Part shown: positions 12,308 through 23,466 of the stretch, one piece after another | How positions within the stretch are numbered: the first letter of the stretch is position 1 | How the letters are laid out: the number at the start of each line of letters is the position of its first letter | Made by a program: the position numbers and the translations under genes | Assembly (NCBI GenBank): GCA_922989275.2 | Contig: OV277858.1 | Location: forward strand, 12,011,527-12,075,526 | Length of the DNA stretch: 64,000 nt | Source: Gari tellinella | Lineage: Eukaryota > Mollusca > Bivalvia > Cardiida > Psammobiidae | Direction: 5' to 3' | Notes under the pieces: generated by a model | What the model saw: the letters and a program-made list of their open reading frames with translations, nothing else | Databases searched by the model: none | Told to the model about the DNA's origin: nothing

Positions 12308-12348
12308 AATTGGATACGTAACAAGAACTTCGTAAACTGAGCATTTTA
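12308..12348 (+). repeat. Inverted copy of the Penelope-like tail
   Basis: TTGGATACGTAACAAGAACT and the following TCGTAAACTGAGCAT match, in inverted orientation, the tail at about 11765-11805 (TTGGATAAGTCACAAGAACT on the minus strand). The GIY-YIG fragment therefore lies between inverted tails, which fits the partial inverted/direct repeats typical of Penelope-like insertions. Confidence 0.5.
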
Positions 12349-12372
12349 CTATCCGGATGAATTTTTTTCGAG

Positions 12373-12597
12373 ATGTCTAACTATGGTTTAAATGTAATAA
12401 AAAGTATTGTAAAAAAGGACAACGTTCACTCTGTTCATGGTTGTAAGCCTTTTTTGGCTTTAAGCCGGCCTAAAAGTATACGTAATTATCTATTTATTTC
12501 GTTCGTTAATCTTATATTGATAGTACATAATACTCATCCTCTATCTCAATATTGTGACAGACGAAGGTGTTTCCATTGTAAACATATAATTAAATAA
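12373..12597 (+). pseudogene. Second Penelope-like element: RT-GIY-YIG linker region
   Basis: The frame contains KPFLALSRPKSIRNYL and, 31 residues later, CDRRRCFHCKHIIK. This matches the linker between reverse transcriptase and GIY-YIG in Penelope-like elements, where an 'F..RPK.L.d.L' stretch precedes a CG..RC..C..I knuckle. The frame is cut by the LINE insertion at 12594, and its logical continuation is on the far side, at 13312. The upstream RT palm is not visible in the window. Confidence 0.65.
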
Positions 12598-13296
12598 ATA
12601 CGAAAAAGACTCAAGCAGGAAGCGTAACACGAACAATACACCCACCTCTCAAGCAGAACACACACATACACACAGTCATACCATAACACACACACACACA
12701 CAATTTCTTCAATCCACACACTAACATCACACACACACACACGCACGCAATACCATTTCTTCATCAACACACCAAATAGAAAACACACGCAAGACAAACA
12801 TATAGCAAAGTGAACATAGGAGTCCGCCTTGGTACGGTCAGCAGCAATAAATAATGAATTATAAATTAATCACTAACAGCCACTGGGGGTTAAACCTGGA
12901 TTTAGGGGCGCCCAACCTCACTCTTATCTCCTATATGCACTTATAAAGACGAACAGTGTACATAAAATATAAACCCTGTTCCACAACCTTACAATTAAAA
13001 AGTAAATACATGTAAAATATCTAACAAAAATTATATGACCAGATTATTAGTAACACGGAAAATAATTAAACATTCAAGCCCGTGCTAAAAATAACCCACT
13101 ATGGCAACGGTCAAATTGTACTCAAGCGACGAGTCTGCAGTCACGAGTAACTGTAAGACATGGATGGGTTCAGGGTACGACAGAGAGGGAGAGAAAAAAA
13201 GCACGAAAATCCGACATAACTCTCCCGGTTAAGGACGGCTTTAGAGATACATTATCATGTAGTGCTAAGCCCTGTCTGTCGTCGCACAATCAAAGA
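12594..13296 (-). mobile_element. LINE family A copy inserted in a Penelope-like element
   Basis: This is a full 3' UTR copy: TG-rich block at 12655-12750, the unit GCCTTGGTACGGTCAGCAGC, then GGCGCCCAACCTCACTC. It ends at 13296, keeping only the last few codons of the family ORF. It lies precisely between the two halves of a plus-strand Penelope-like ORF, so it inserted after that element. A (TAAA)-like tail at 12590 is the LINE 3' end. Confidence 0.75.
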
Positions 13297-13311
13297 AACC
13301 GACGTTTTGAC

Positions 13312-13680
13312 AAGGAGTCGTACAGGGAGTGTTTCATACTTCAATATTCCCTATGTTGAAAATCTAAGAACGTTATATGAAATTATAGTATTGAATGTTT
13401 ATAAACACTGTAACATGCAATACATCGGTCAAACAAACTAATTTCTAAACATATGAAAATGTATTTGATATCAATAATTATGAAGATCGTGGATATGGAA
13501 CACATGTGGCTTCGCATTTTAATTTAGCTTCACATTTTTTTAAATGATTTCGGCTTTCTTCCTTTTGAAGTTGTAAATAATGAGATTAACCGCCTATGTA
13601 AGGAAACTTACTGGTTTCACAAACTCAACCCACTCTATCCTAATGGAATGAATGCGAATTTCCAATACGATATTAAGTAG
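13312..13680 (+). pseudogene. Second Penelope-like element: GIY-YIG C-terminus
   Basis: After the LINE insertion the frame resumes and reaches LYEIIVLNVYKHCNMQYIGQ, a GIY-YIG core of the Penelope type. After stops and a frameshift it continues as THVASHFNLASHF and LNDFGFLPFEVV, with CKETYWFHKLNPLYPNGMN, and stops with TAG at 13678. The HFN..H and E.YW.hkL...P.G.N pattern is the usual C-terminus. It is inactivated by several stops. Confidence 0.7.
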
Positions 13681-14599
13681 GTTACTACTGTTGGTTCCTA
13701 TTTCTTATTTTTATATATAACTTATAGGAATAAATTGTATCTGTATTGATCTAGTAGTTTCTTTATTATCAACTTGAGTATTTTTATTTACAGTATTAAC
13801 TCTCTAATACTACCACTATATTACGTTATTTATTTAGTGTTTTGGCATGTGGCTGTTTTGGGTAGAATGAAAGTAAAACAGAAAACTCCCTTGCTTTCGG
13901 CTGTCGCCTGTCTTTCCTGTTATGAATCAGATTTCGTTTGGGTGGTGGTAATGGATAGTTTTTACTGTATATAAGTGATACTTTGGTGTTAGGATTGTTT
14001 ATTAGTTGCATATTTTAACTTTATGATATTAACACTTTTTTCCGTTACTATGTATGTACAGTTAATCCTCTATAACAGTCACATAAGTGTGTTGATTATT
14101 TGGTATATGGGGTATGTGGCTGCTTGAAGAGGGATGGAAGAAAAGGAGCTTTCTGATTTACTTTCACCTTGCTTTAAACAGTGACCTGCTTTTAACATAA
14201 TATTTTATGTATTTATGGTAGTGGTAACAGAGAGGTTTGACTGTCTTTGACGTTTCGACGTTAACGCGAAAATGTCTACAGCATTTTGTTTATTAAAAAA
14301 GATATTCAGCGGAATGGGTGGTGGAAGTCATGCTGTAGATGGGTGTGCACAATTGTATGATATTTGGGTTTTCAAAGAATTGTAATATCTCGGATTGAAA
14401 AGCAAAAAATACACATTCAAGGATATAGCATAACTCCGACTAAAACATATATGGTACAGAAATGCAAAACAACAATTTAACCATTATCCTAGCTACTTGT
14501 AGGATATCCTAAGATTAAACTATTGTTCTATATATTAAACTTCATTCATGGAGTTTCTTGAAACAAAACTACTGTGCATGCTCATACGGACACTGTAGT
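13681..14599. other. Probable Penelope-like tail, otherwise unassigned
   Basis: Two loosely similar blocks (CATGTGGCTG near 13848, GTATGTGGCTG near 14113) suggest a degenerate ~260-bp duplication. Near 14251 the minus strand reads CGTCGAAACGTC, resembling the 3' half of a hammerhead core, but no matching CTGATGA is found. Confidence 0.3.
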
Positions 14600-15082
14600 A
14601 TGAAACAGCAGTCTGCTGTACATCTCTACCATCTCACTCTTGTAAATAATATCCACATCCAAACCAGGTCCGGTGGATTTGTTACCAGATTCGTTGTCGG
14701 AATCGTCGCCAGTATAATTCGTAGATACAGTCGAAACGGGTCCGACGGATTCGTTGTCAGATTATTTGTAATTGAAATCACTTCCTACAGCCACGACTAC
14801 TGTTTAACTTGAACTTGATAGCTGAATGTCTTGTCTAAGTTCAGTTTATGCATGATTGTATACTTCGTCAAGCGTAGGTTCTTAATAGTACTGAGCGAAA
14901 TACATGTCTACAATGTCAGAGTTTATCTTAGGCAAACGCTCTGTTGCGGTTATGTTTGAAACTAGAAGCGGCACGGTAGGTTGTTGGTTAATCTCTATCT
15001 TGCCATCTAGCCAAGTCGTCGCCTTATTCTTATAATGAGCTATATACATATTTACAGTTTCGAGAAAAACGCCTTCCAACAT
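14600..15082 (-). other. Minus-strand open stretches, decayed coding candidate
   Basis: Two minus-strand stretches read like protein. One, 15082-14882 (66 codons), includes TVNMYIAHYKNKATTWLDGK. The other, about 14785-14600, contains a duplicated acidic motif (SDNES ... DDSDNES) and then EMVEMYSRLLFHTTVSV before a stop. They lie downstream, in the same orientation, of the zinc-finger ORF at 16056-15760, whose tail is also acidic (DLSDGDFD). They may be parts of one eroded gene or transposon protein. No family is recognised. Confidence 0.25.
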
Positions 15083-15759
15083 TCAAAGTGTGTTAAATCA
15101 TTAATCCTTCGTCTTTTTTCTTTAAATAAAATAAATATAAAAGACCTTGCACATTTCTATGACCAAACACAATAACAGCCTCATTCACCTTATAGTTTTT
15201 CCATAATTTCAATTTTAATTTTGGAGATAGCTCAAAATTCAAAAAATATTTTATTTCTTTTCAGTAGTATACTGAGCTATCTACAAATATCTGGAAATAG
15301 AGCCTTATCAAGTAAAAACCTGTATGCTCTGATCACATTTACTGTTATGCCCGAATTCTTCATTTCTTATACCTGACATGGCGTGACACGGAAGCTGTGG
15401 CTTAACTTTTTAGTTTGGAGATAGCTTAATGTAATATTACAAATATGTATCCCATATTGAGATACCGCAACATGTGATGTAAACATAACTGTCACGTGCT
15501 TAATGCCTGAAACGTGATTGGGTAATACTTCTAAGGATTATGAATTAAGTATTATAGTGCTGCAACTCCAGGACATAGCTTAGTATAACACACAACAGTA
15601 TCTAAGAAACATGGAGATAGCGCAAGGTGTGAGGCGGTAATTCTATAATTAGACACCCAATCAATAAAATACAAGCACCAGGAGATTGATCTCTGTGAGA
15701 CGAATCCAGTGATATAAATATCTCATTTTTGGCAAAAATGGAGATAGAGCACTATAAGA
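15083..15759. other. Spacer with recurrent GGAGATAG motif
   Basis: GGAGATAGC/A recurs at about 15222, 15417, 15611 and 15739, sometimes followed by TCA-rich sequence. It could be a degenerate ~190-bp repeat. No ORF is convincing. Confidence 0.3.
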
Positions 15760-16056
15760 CTAAGGCGACGAAGTGTCAAAGTCACCATCCGACAAGTCCT
15801 CATAAGGATGTTTGTCATCTGCATCTGAAATGTCTTCATATATCCCAATTAAAGCTGGGCGTTTCTGACAATCACGGGTTTCGAAAACAACATTAGAGAC
15901 GAACTGCTTCACTGTGTGGCTATCTAGTTCATGAATAAGCTTCAAATGCTTAGTCAGATAGCTCCAACACACGTCCGAATGCTTTTCTTTTATGTGACGG
16001 TTCAAGTTCCTTTTATTGGTATAACTCCTACCACATGTGTTACAATCAAACCGCAT
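15760..16056 (-). CDS. Small C2H2 zinc-finger protein, possibly partial
   Basis: Starting at the internal Met (16056) the product is 98 residues. Residues ~5-26 form a canonical C2H2 finger, CNTCGRSYTNKRNLNRH followed by IKEKH (C-x2-C-x12-H-x4-H). A second, damaged finger follows: KHLKLIH keeps the histidines, but only one cysteine (DVCW) remains upstream. The C-terminal third is acidic (IYEDISDADD, EDLSDGDFD). The 29 upstream residues are hydrophobic and non-conserved in look, so Met-30 is the better start. Such short finger-plus-acidic ORFs occur both in host genes and in transposons; the role is probably nucleic-acid binding. No promoter or exon structure is confirmed. Confidence 0.4.
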   Translation of the reverse strand: MRFDCNTCGRSYTNKRNLNRHIKEKHSDVCWSYLTKHLKLIHELDSHTVKQFVSNVVFETRDCQKRPALIGIYEDISDADDKHPYEDLSDGDFDTSSP

Positions 16057-16284
16057 AATTCTAAGTTTTATTATTGAATAATTATTGAAAATAATAAACG
16101 TCTGTACGATCCGAAAATCTAAACTGAAAGGACAATTTTTCAAGCGAACAATATCGACATCAAACTGTAACCATTTGTTTACGAAAAGTCACAGTTTTGA
16201 AATAAATATAGCATCAATTCAATGTCATTGTCCATATTACATTTATTGCTGTGAAATGTTCCGTCGTCATTGTTCTTCCATAAA

Positions 16285-16410
16285 GTGGTTTGGCAGACGT
16301 GATCCAATGCCAACAAACTCGAATGCGATACCACTGGTCGTGAGTTTGATTCATGGACGGACCAAGTCCTTCGGATGATACTTTATAAATCGAGGTCCGA
16401 GATTCAAAAG
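16285..16410 (+). mobile_element. tRNA-derived SINE fragment (family S2), plus copy
   Basis: GGTCGTGAGTTTGATTC resembles a polymerase III B box (GGTTCGANTCC). The downstream body has TTCGGATGATACTTTATAAA and TCGAGGTCC. The same body appears on the minus strand at 17160-17270, so this is a dispersed tRNA-related repeat. The A box is poorly kept. Confidence 0.5.
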
Positions 16411-17159
16411 AACTAGATAACTTAGTCAATAATAACAGTAGTGCATCGCGCCCGGGTTTTCTGTATCCGCTCCCCTCTCTCTTGGGTGTCCAATTGACCC
16501 ATATATGATATAAATATGACAAAAACAACCCGAACCAAACCTTCTTACTGTTGTAACGGAGTTCATGGTAGAGGGTTGCAGGCATCACATATCAAACGCT
16601 AAATCCATATGATAAAAAACAAGGTTAACTTCACTGTTGTTGGCATATACAAATATATTATCCATTCAATAATCAACTTTCGAATAACATCAATGCTGTA
16701 TGCCCCATTTGTAAGAATTATAGTTCATTACGTTGTGTCAAAAATCATGTATCTTGATCAGAAATCGAATGACTCGGCTCCTGATCTCGCTCAATTTTTG
16801 TTTTACATGCCGGATTGATTGAGAATTAATCGTGATTGTGCAAGAGGAATTTGGTTGAAAGTTTGGATCTAGCTTAGCAACAAAACATTTTTGCGTCAGA
16901 TCGATCTGGTTCATTGATGTTAACATGCTAGTTTTCTATGACTGCTGTGTTTTCAGTAAAGGGTATAATCCCTTCACTGCCATGCACAATATAGAGCTTG
17001 TTCAATATCTTGTCTAGTTTGCGCATACTTATTACACTGTAAGCTTCATCGCAAAAAACAAATTTCATAATTACATGTATATTAAATGAAGGAATGTACA
17101 AAGTACAAGTGTAAACAGCTAGCACTAAAAGTAGACGCCGATTTCCATGCCCTACACTT
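16411..17159. other. No recognised feature
   Basis: ORFs here overlap on both strands and lack any recognisable motif. Confidence 0.4.
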
Positions 17160-17270
17160 ACTAGAAATGATACGTAGGACCCCGGTTTATAAAGTGTCAT
17201 CCGAATGACTTAGTCAGATAGGCTATCAAATCGAACTCACGACCCCCTATCCGGTTTGGCATAATAAAGT
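17160..17270 (-). mobile_element. tRNA-derived SINE fragment (family S2), minus copy
   Basis: On the minus strand GGTCGTGAGTTCGATTTG is followed by CATTCGGATGACACTTTATA and AACCGGGGTCC, matching the plus-strand copy at 16285-16410. It ends just before the second ~900-bp repeat copy. Confidence 0.5.
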
Positions 17271-17301
17271 ATTCACAAAAAATTCACGCATTTAACGATA
17301 A

Positions 17302-18180
17302 TTCCGGTAGTAAACATCACTTGGAAAAGCTGTTTTAAATATAAACGCCCTTTTAATCGATTTGTCATTGTTGCGTTTTGTAATGCTACACGCAGTAAAA
17401 CACGGATTCTGGTCGGGATTCAACCCAATTTGACATAAAATGACAAACCGATGTATGTTCAATCTGGAGATGAGTATGCAGGGCAATATAATTAAATTAC
17501 CATTGAAACGGACGGCAACTTTAAATTGTGTACATGAAACTTTGCCCCGAGGGACACCGAATCATTTTACCATGGTAAGTATGCTTTTAAACTCTTTTAG
17601 AATTGATGTTGGCATGTATCTAATAATCAAAAAGGCGAATCAAAGCTTAAAATAAAAATAAGACAAGACAACAATTTAAATGTATTATAGCATACACGTA
17701 TAGCTCTGTATTGATAAGGTCGCTTTTGTACATAAACAGCTAATCTTGTGGTAGCATCCGGTGTAGAATGACTCTATTGTAAGGCGACGATAATACATCT
17801 ATGACAATTCGCTTACAGGGTCACACAGCTTTATCATGCTGAAACATATAATTGTCCTAAAATATGATATTATTTTCCTTAGAAATTATCCTGTTTGCGA
17901 CAGTTTTGAAACAAATCGCTGCACATATAAATAAGTAATTAGCTGCATTGCCCTGTTACATACTTATCCTATATTCTGCGTTTTACGAGTAACATTAATT
18001 CAAACTAACGGGTTCGTAAATACACCCGAATGACACTGTACAAACACATTGGTTACTTAAGCGTATCAAAAGCAGACGCTGGGATAGTTATTCTATTTCG
18101 CTGTATACAATTTGCCTTTGTCAATGACCTTTAGCATGATACACACTATTCGTCCACATTAATTGGATACGCATTCATAA
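17302..18180 (+). repeat. Unclassified ~900-bp dispersed repeat, copy 2 of 3
   Basis: This aligns with 8155-9050 through GGTAGTAAACATCACTTGG, then ACTTTGCCCCGAGGGACAC, ATCCGGTGTAGAATGACTC and TTTAGCATGATACACACTA. The identity is highest with copy 1. The ORFs on either strand are not conserved between copies, so I treat it as non-coding. Confidence 0.75.
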
Positions 18181-18229
18181 AAGCTTGTTTGTCCAATCCG
18201 AACATGGTTTTGCTTAATGCATATGAGTG

Positions 18230-20105
18230 TTGGATTATTAGCAGTGTGGACCCAAATCATTCGACCTTGAGTAAGGTCGAGTCATTTGGAGCTCAACTGT
18301 TACATACAACACATTATTACGTATAACTATAGACATTTATTGCAAACATTTACAGGGCGTTGCTCATTGTAAATAATAGGTAGATTATTAACAGTGTAGA
18401 CCCAGACCATTCGACTTGAGAATGGTCGAGTCAACTTGAGAGCTCCACTGTTACATACAATCATTGTACGTATAACTATATAATTTGTATTGCAAACCTT
18501 CATATGTTGTTGGTTATTGTATATGATTGTTGAATTATTAGCAGTGTAGACCCAGATCTTTCGACATTCAGAAAAGCGTGTTACCTGGATAGTTCCACTG
18601 TAACATACAACACATAGTACGTTTATCTATATGATTGGTATAGCAGACCTTTACATGGTGTTGCTTATTGTATATGATGAGTAGATTCCTAGCAGTGTAG
18701 ACCCAGATCATTCCACATTGAGAAAGGTCGAGTGCCAATGAGCTCCACTGTTACAAACAACACATGACACGTTTAATTATATGATAGGTATTGCAGACCC
18801 CTCCATAGCGTTGCTTTTTATATGATTGGTGAATCTTTAACAGTGTAGACTCAAATTATTCGACCTTGAGAAAGGTCGAGTTACCTGGAGCTTTATTGTA
18901 AAATTTTATCAGTGTAGACCCAGATCATTCGACCTTGAGACAGGTCGGTTACCTGGAGCGCCACTGTTACACACAACAGATAGTACGTACAAATATAAGA
19001 TTTGTTTTGCAAACCTTTGTTTATTATAAAGGACTGTTGGATTTTTGACAATGTATACCAAGATCCTTCGACCTTAAGAAAGATCCGAGTTACCTGGAGC
19101 TACACTGTTAAACACAACATATAGCACATATAACTACATGATTGGTATTGCAAAACTCTACATGGTGTTGCCTATTGCAAATGATTGGTGGATTATTAAC
19201 GGTGTAGACCCAGATCACTCGACCTCGTTAAAGGTCTGGTTAACTGGAGCTCTACTGTTACCAACAACAAATAACACTTATAACTATATGATTGATAGTG
19301 CACACCTCTACATGGTGTTGCTTAATGTAAATGGTTGTCTGATTTTAACAGTGTAGACCCTGATCATTCGACCTTGAGAAAGGTCGAGTCACATGGAGAG
19401 CTCCACTGTTACATACAATCATTGTACGTATAACTATACAATTTGTATTGCAAACCTTCACATGGTGTTGCTTATTGTCCACTGCTACACACATTAACTA
19501 TTACATATAACTATATAATTGGCTTAGCATGATTTTACGAGGTGTTGCATATAAATGTCATATTGACTGTGCATATGTAGAAATATATATTTTTTTTATT
19601 CCTGACTAGACAGAATTATATTTGTTTTATATAACTGCCAATATGCCATCTTTATCGGTAGTTATGCCTGTTTTAATGATTTATTTAATTATTTTTATAA
19701 CGCAATGATTATGTTTTAAACTGTAGGTAATCTTATGAAATGATTATTTTAATTGTTACTCTCAGCTCATGTTTTATTTGTGTTTTTATAACTGTAAAGC
19801 ACTTTTGAACGTATGATTATGTATGAAAAAAGTGCTATATAAATATGGTATATAATAATAATAATTGCAAATGATGTTTGAATTCTTAACAGTGTAGACC
19901 CAGCTCATTCGACCTTCAGAAAGTTCTGATTACCTGGAGTTGTACAAAGCAATTAGTATGTATAATAATGAAATAGGTCTTGCAAAACTTTGCATTGTGT
20001 GATCTATTGTAAACAATTGTTGGTTTCCTGATAGTGTAGACTCAGATCATTCAACCTTGAGAGAGGTCGGTTACCTCGACGCAACTAATAGTCACAGTAA
20101 TTAGT
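18230..20105 (+). repeat. ~150-bp satellite array with hairpin monomers
   Basis: Eleven monomers start with CAGTGTAGACCCAGATCATT or a variant, near 18242, 18390, 18541, 18691, 18841, 18910, 19049, 19201, 19350, 19890 and 20034. Most are 148-152 bp apart; the one at 18841 is internally deleted. Each contains a short inverted repeat, CGACCTTGAGAAAGGTCG, able to form a 7-bp stem. The array is interrupted by a retroelement tail at about 19560-19862. Confidence 0.85.
19560..19862 (+). mobile_element. Retroelement 3' tail inserted in the satellite
   Basis: The segment ends GTGCTATATAAATATGG followed by (ATA)n. Upstream it has AACTGTAAAGCACTTTTG, so AAGCACTTTT and AAAAGTGCT form a hairpin. This arrangement, a GCxCTATATAAAT hairpin end with a short tandem tail, is common in LINE and LINE-mobilised SINE tails of invertebrates. 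No coding sequence is present. It separates monomers 9 and 10 of the satellite. Confidence 0.5.
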
Positions 20106-20211
20106 ATGTTTTATATTTATCAATCTGCTTTACTTTTCTCTGGCTGCTACTTTATGATGTAGATGAGCATTCATGTTATGCTTTGTTCTTGATAAATTAT
20201 GAACAATATTT

Positions 20212-22640
20212 ACATATAATATCTCTCAATACCCAAGGGTTAAGAAATAAAAGTAAAATATTTAGACTAAATCAACAGAAAATAGACATTGCTTATCTGC
20301 AAGAAAGCCATTTTTCAAACGATATAATTGATAATGTCGCGAATTATTTTAATGGTTGAAATCTTTATCATTCGTTTAAGTCATCAAATAGTAGAGATGT
20401 TTCGCTCCTTATGCACAAATACTTATACCTAACAATAACTGATTTAAAACATGATAACGAGGGAAGACACATCTTTATGAATGTATACTCTGGCGATAGT
20501 ACCTTTTCGATTCTAAATATTTATACACCGAACGATAAAAATTAAAACATATTTTTAGACAGTAGCTGTACAATACTGAAATAACATGTATTAGGTTAAA
20601 AACAATTGGTTGTGATTTTAATGACGTTAACAGTTTAAGAGACAGGGTATCCTTCTCAAAGAAGCAACAAAAGATAAATCAATCATTAACACAATTAAAA
20701 CATAAAAATGTTCTTACTGCTATTTTGAGATACGAACATGATGATTTAAATCAATTCACATAGGGACGGAAAAATAGTAGAAATTCTTACTGCATAAAAA
20801 ATAATCGAAGAGTTTGGGAAACATTCGGGGTTAAAATGGAACAGACATAAAACGGAAGGTCTTTAAATCGGCAAACTTAAAACTTATACTGAATTGATAA
20901 TAAATGATATTAAATTCATCCCGATAATGAAGGCACTTAGTGTATACTTTTGAAGTAAGAAAACTGCTTGTAGATATATCAACTGGCGAACACAATTGGA
21001 GCATATCAAAAAGTAATCAATTGTTGGAATCAAAGAAAATGTACGTGTTTTGGACAGATAAACTGTTATAAAATTTTTGATTCTGCCAAAATTTGCCTTC
21101 CTAATACAAACTCTACCAATCGAAAATAATATTTTAAAAAAACTAAACTCCATGTGTTTCTCCTTTTTAAGAGGTAATAAGAGTGAACAAACCAGAAGAA
21201 ATACCCTAATAGGAAATAAATTAGGTCCCAGACATAGAGATTTACTCAAAAACATTACAACTTAATTGGTTAAAAAGCTTAGTGTATGGCCTACTCTTTC
21301 AGCCAATCAGCAAGCCGCAACATTCAAAAGTTCGCTCGATTTGATTATTAAGTATTCGGGATTAAACGAGATTTGGCAATTTTTCGCTGGTCGGAAGAAT
21401 CTTGTGAAAATCATTCACATTTTATTTAATCTTTAGGAGTGGGGTATAAGAAAAAGAAAACATATAATATAATTAAACCAACATTCTTACCATTATGAAA
21501 ACATCAACATCTAAAAACCATTGTCAATCTTGACAATGAAGTCGCGGCGAGAACGCAAAACCAGGCGACTGCTTAATTCTATATCAAAATAATGCAGAAA
21601 GCTCATTTATGAGTTTTCTGCATTAGTTCATGCCGCATTAAGCAACCATCTGTATTCAAGCAAATTGGAATGCTATTCCGAAATTATTTTTAAATCAATA
21701 CGGAGATGAACTATTATTACTAAAAATGAATACTTACTCCTTTTAGTCGCCCCACCCGTTAGATATAACCTACTGCTTGTCTATAAATATATTGTTATCA
21801 TCTTTATTAACCTGAATAATTCAGGACCATATTTAATGCCAAAATCATTGTACAATATCAGAACCCAGGTATTATGGGGGTAATCAATATACATGTATAA
21901 AATTCAAAGGTAAATGCTTACTTTTCACCTCATGGATAGACTCTGAAGCTCTATTCATAAATGAGGTCATACATTTTAATGGAGAAATTAATGAAAACTG
22001 AATAAACAAACTAAACATTTGGAGCAACTGGTTTTCTAAATTTACAAAATTAAAAGCAGCAATTCCGAATGCCTGGAACACCATTTTGAAATCAGACCAA
22101 TCCATAAAAACACAAGTTAGTATTAACACAAAACAAATTTACGGTAAAAAATGTAATATCACTAAATTAGACAACAAGGATTTAAAAAGAAAACTTGTTG
22201 CAAATCAATTTGAAACTCCGTACATACACACATTATGGGAGGAAAAACTGAAACGAAAAGTTCAGTTGCATGAAGTCTGCTACACAATGAATAATCTTTA
22301 TATATACAGGAGACTAAACAAGCTTAAATTCAAACTTATCCATGGAATCATTGCAACTAATGAAAACCTTTTAACTTGGAAACTAATACAAACCCCATTC
22401 TGCAAGTGATGTAATGAAATTGAAATATTCGAACATTTGTTCATCTATTGTCCGTATCGCAATACCTTTTTGGATCAAGATACATAATCTTCTTTCAAAA
22501 TAGGCATTATTAAAAAGATTAGCATGTATGAACTCATAGTCGGATACAAAATACATCACAAAGCCTATCAAGAAGTACATATCATCATAGGGAGCATTAT
22601 GTACTCTAACTAAATAGTTACATGAAAAGTAAAAGAAGAA
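20212..22640 (+). pseudogene. Degraded Tx1/L1-like LINE ORF2
   Basis: The 5' part (20212-20544) encodes an APE-type endonuclease: LISLNTQGLRNKSKIFRL, IDIAYLQESHFS, EGRHIFMNV and FSILNIYTPNDKN. A large deletion follows. From about 20780 the reverse-transcriptase C-terminal half is seen (EEFGKHSGLKWNRHKTEGL; ILPKFAFLIQTLPIENNIL; FSFLRGNKSEQTRRNTLIG). From 22086 comes the tail domain, including RKVQLHEVCYTMNNLYIYRR and a C..I.I.EHLFIYC knuckle. The catalytic YADD region is missing and stops are frequent. The combination resembles the Tx1/L1 clade. It starts right after the satellite array. Confidence 0.8.
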
Positions 22641-22644
22641 CAAA

Positions 22645-23170
22645 TACGAGGGTTGTTAGATAAGTTCGTAGACTTTTTTCACAAAAGCTGTAGTTATCGT
22701 AGCTGGAAAAAAAACAAGCACCACTGGCAAAGTTTATTTTTTCTAATTATAATACACATTTGAAATCAGTACGTACAGCCATGGTAAAGTTATAGGGATT
22801 TAAAGAAAGGCACATATGCAGGCCCGGGGCACGGTTGGGCAATAAAGCGAAGTCAAAATGACGCCAAGTGTTATTTACAATACAGTAGAGGTTGAACATT
22901 TTTCCAGGTAACTTCCAGCGAGTTGAATACATTTCTCATGGTGCTTTATATATGTGTCTATATACCCTGTTCATGTTAAGCTGGCGTACTATTCTTTGAT
23001 ATGTTCACTAATTATTTCACTTAGTCAAATTTAATGAATGTTTGCCTTACAGTTCCAAAACACCCGCTTCGATGGTTCTCTTTCATTGATGTTTGTCCTT
23101 TTTTAAAGTGTCCATACCATTTCAAAACAAGAGCCAAACAACAAGTTAATTTCAAGTCAGTTTTCCGAAT
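22645..23170 (-). pseudogene. Internally deleted mariner-like transposon
   Basis: The terminus TACGAGGGTTGTTAGATAAG at 22645 is a mariner-type inverted repeat. On the minus strand, from about 23165, the transposase N-terminus is visible (KWYGHFKKGQTSMKENHRSG, part of the helix-turn-helix region). It is followed, after a short degenerate stretch, directly by the C-terminus (HEKCIQLAGSYLEK). The whole DDD catalytic core is gone. The second terminal repeat is not found. This is a dead deletion derivative. Confidence 0.75.
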
Positions 23171-23466
23171 CAAATTCAAATTGTCTGTAGGTAATTTCCC
23201 TAATTAAACACACATTTTTATCAACACTCTTATTTCGACGTCATCTGTTAACGTCAGTTTTGCTGACGGTGATAGTTTAAAGTCGTGTCTTGGTTTTCTA
23301 ATAGCTCATGTATTCATTGGCAGTATATTATAGTTAATGGTATGTACCTGCTGCTAATTGTGTTATAAAACACCACATACATATTTATGCATGTTTTCTA
23401 ATGGGTTTTTTTAACACACAAGTGTCAGTTACATTTTTATTTTATAAAATAACCTATAATATTGTA

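Noticed and set aside
12546..12797. Val/Cys-rich minus-strand ORF, repeated at 51107 and 63090
   Set aside because: It crosses the TG microsatellite in the 3' UTR of LINE family A and changes frame with repeat length in each copy.
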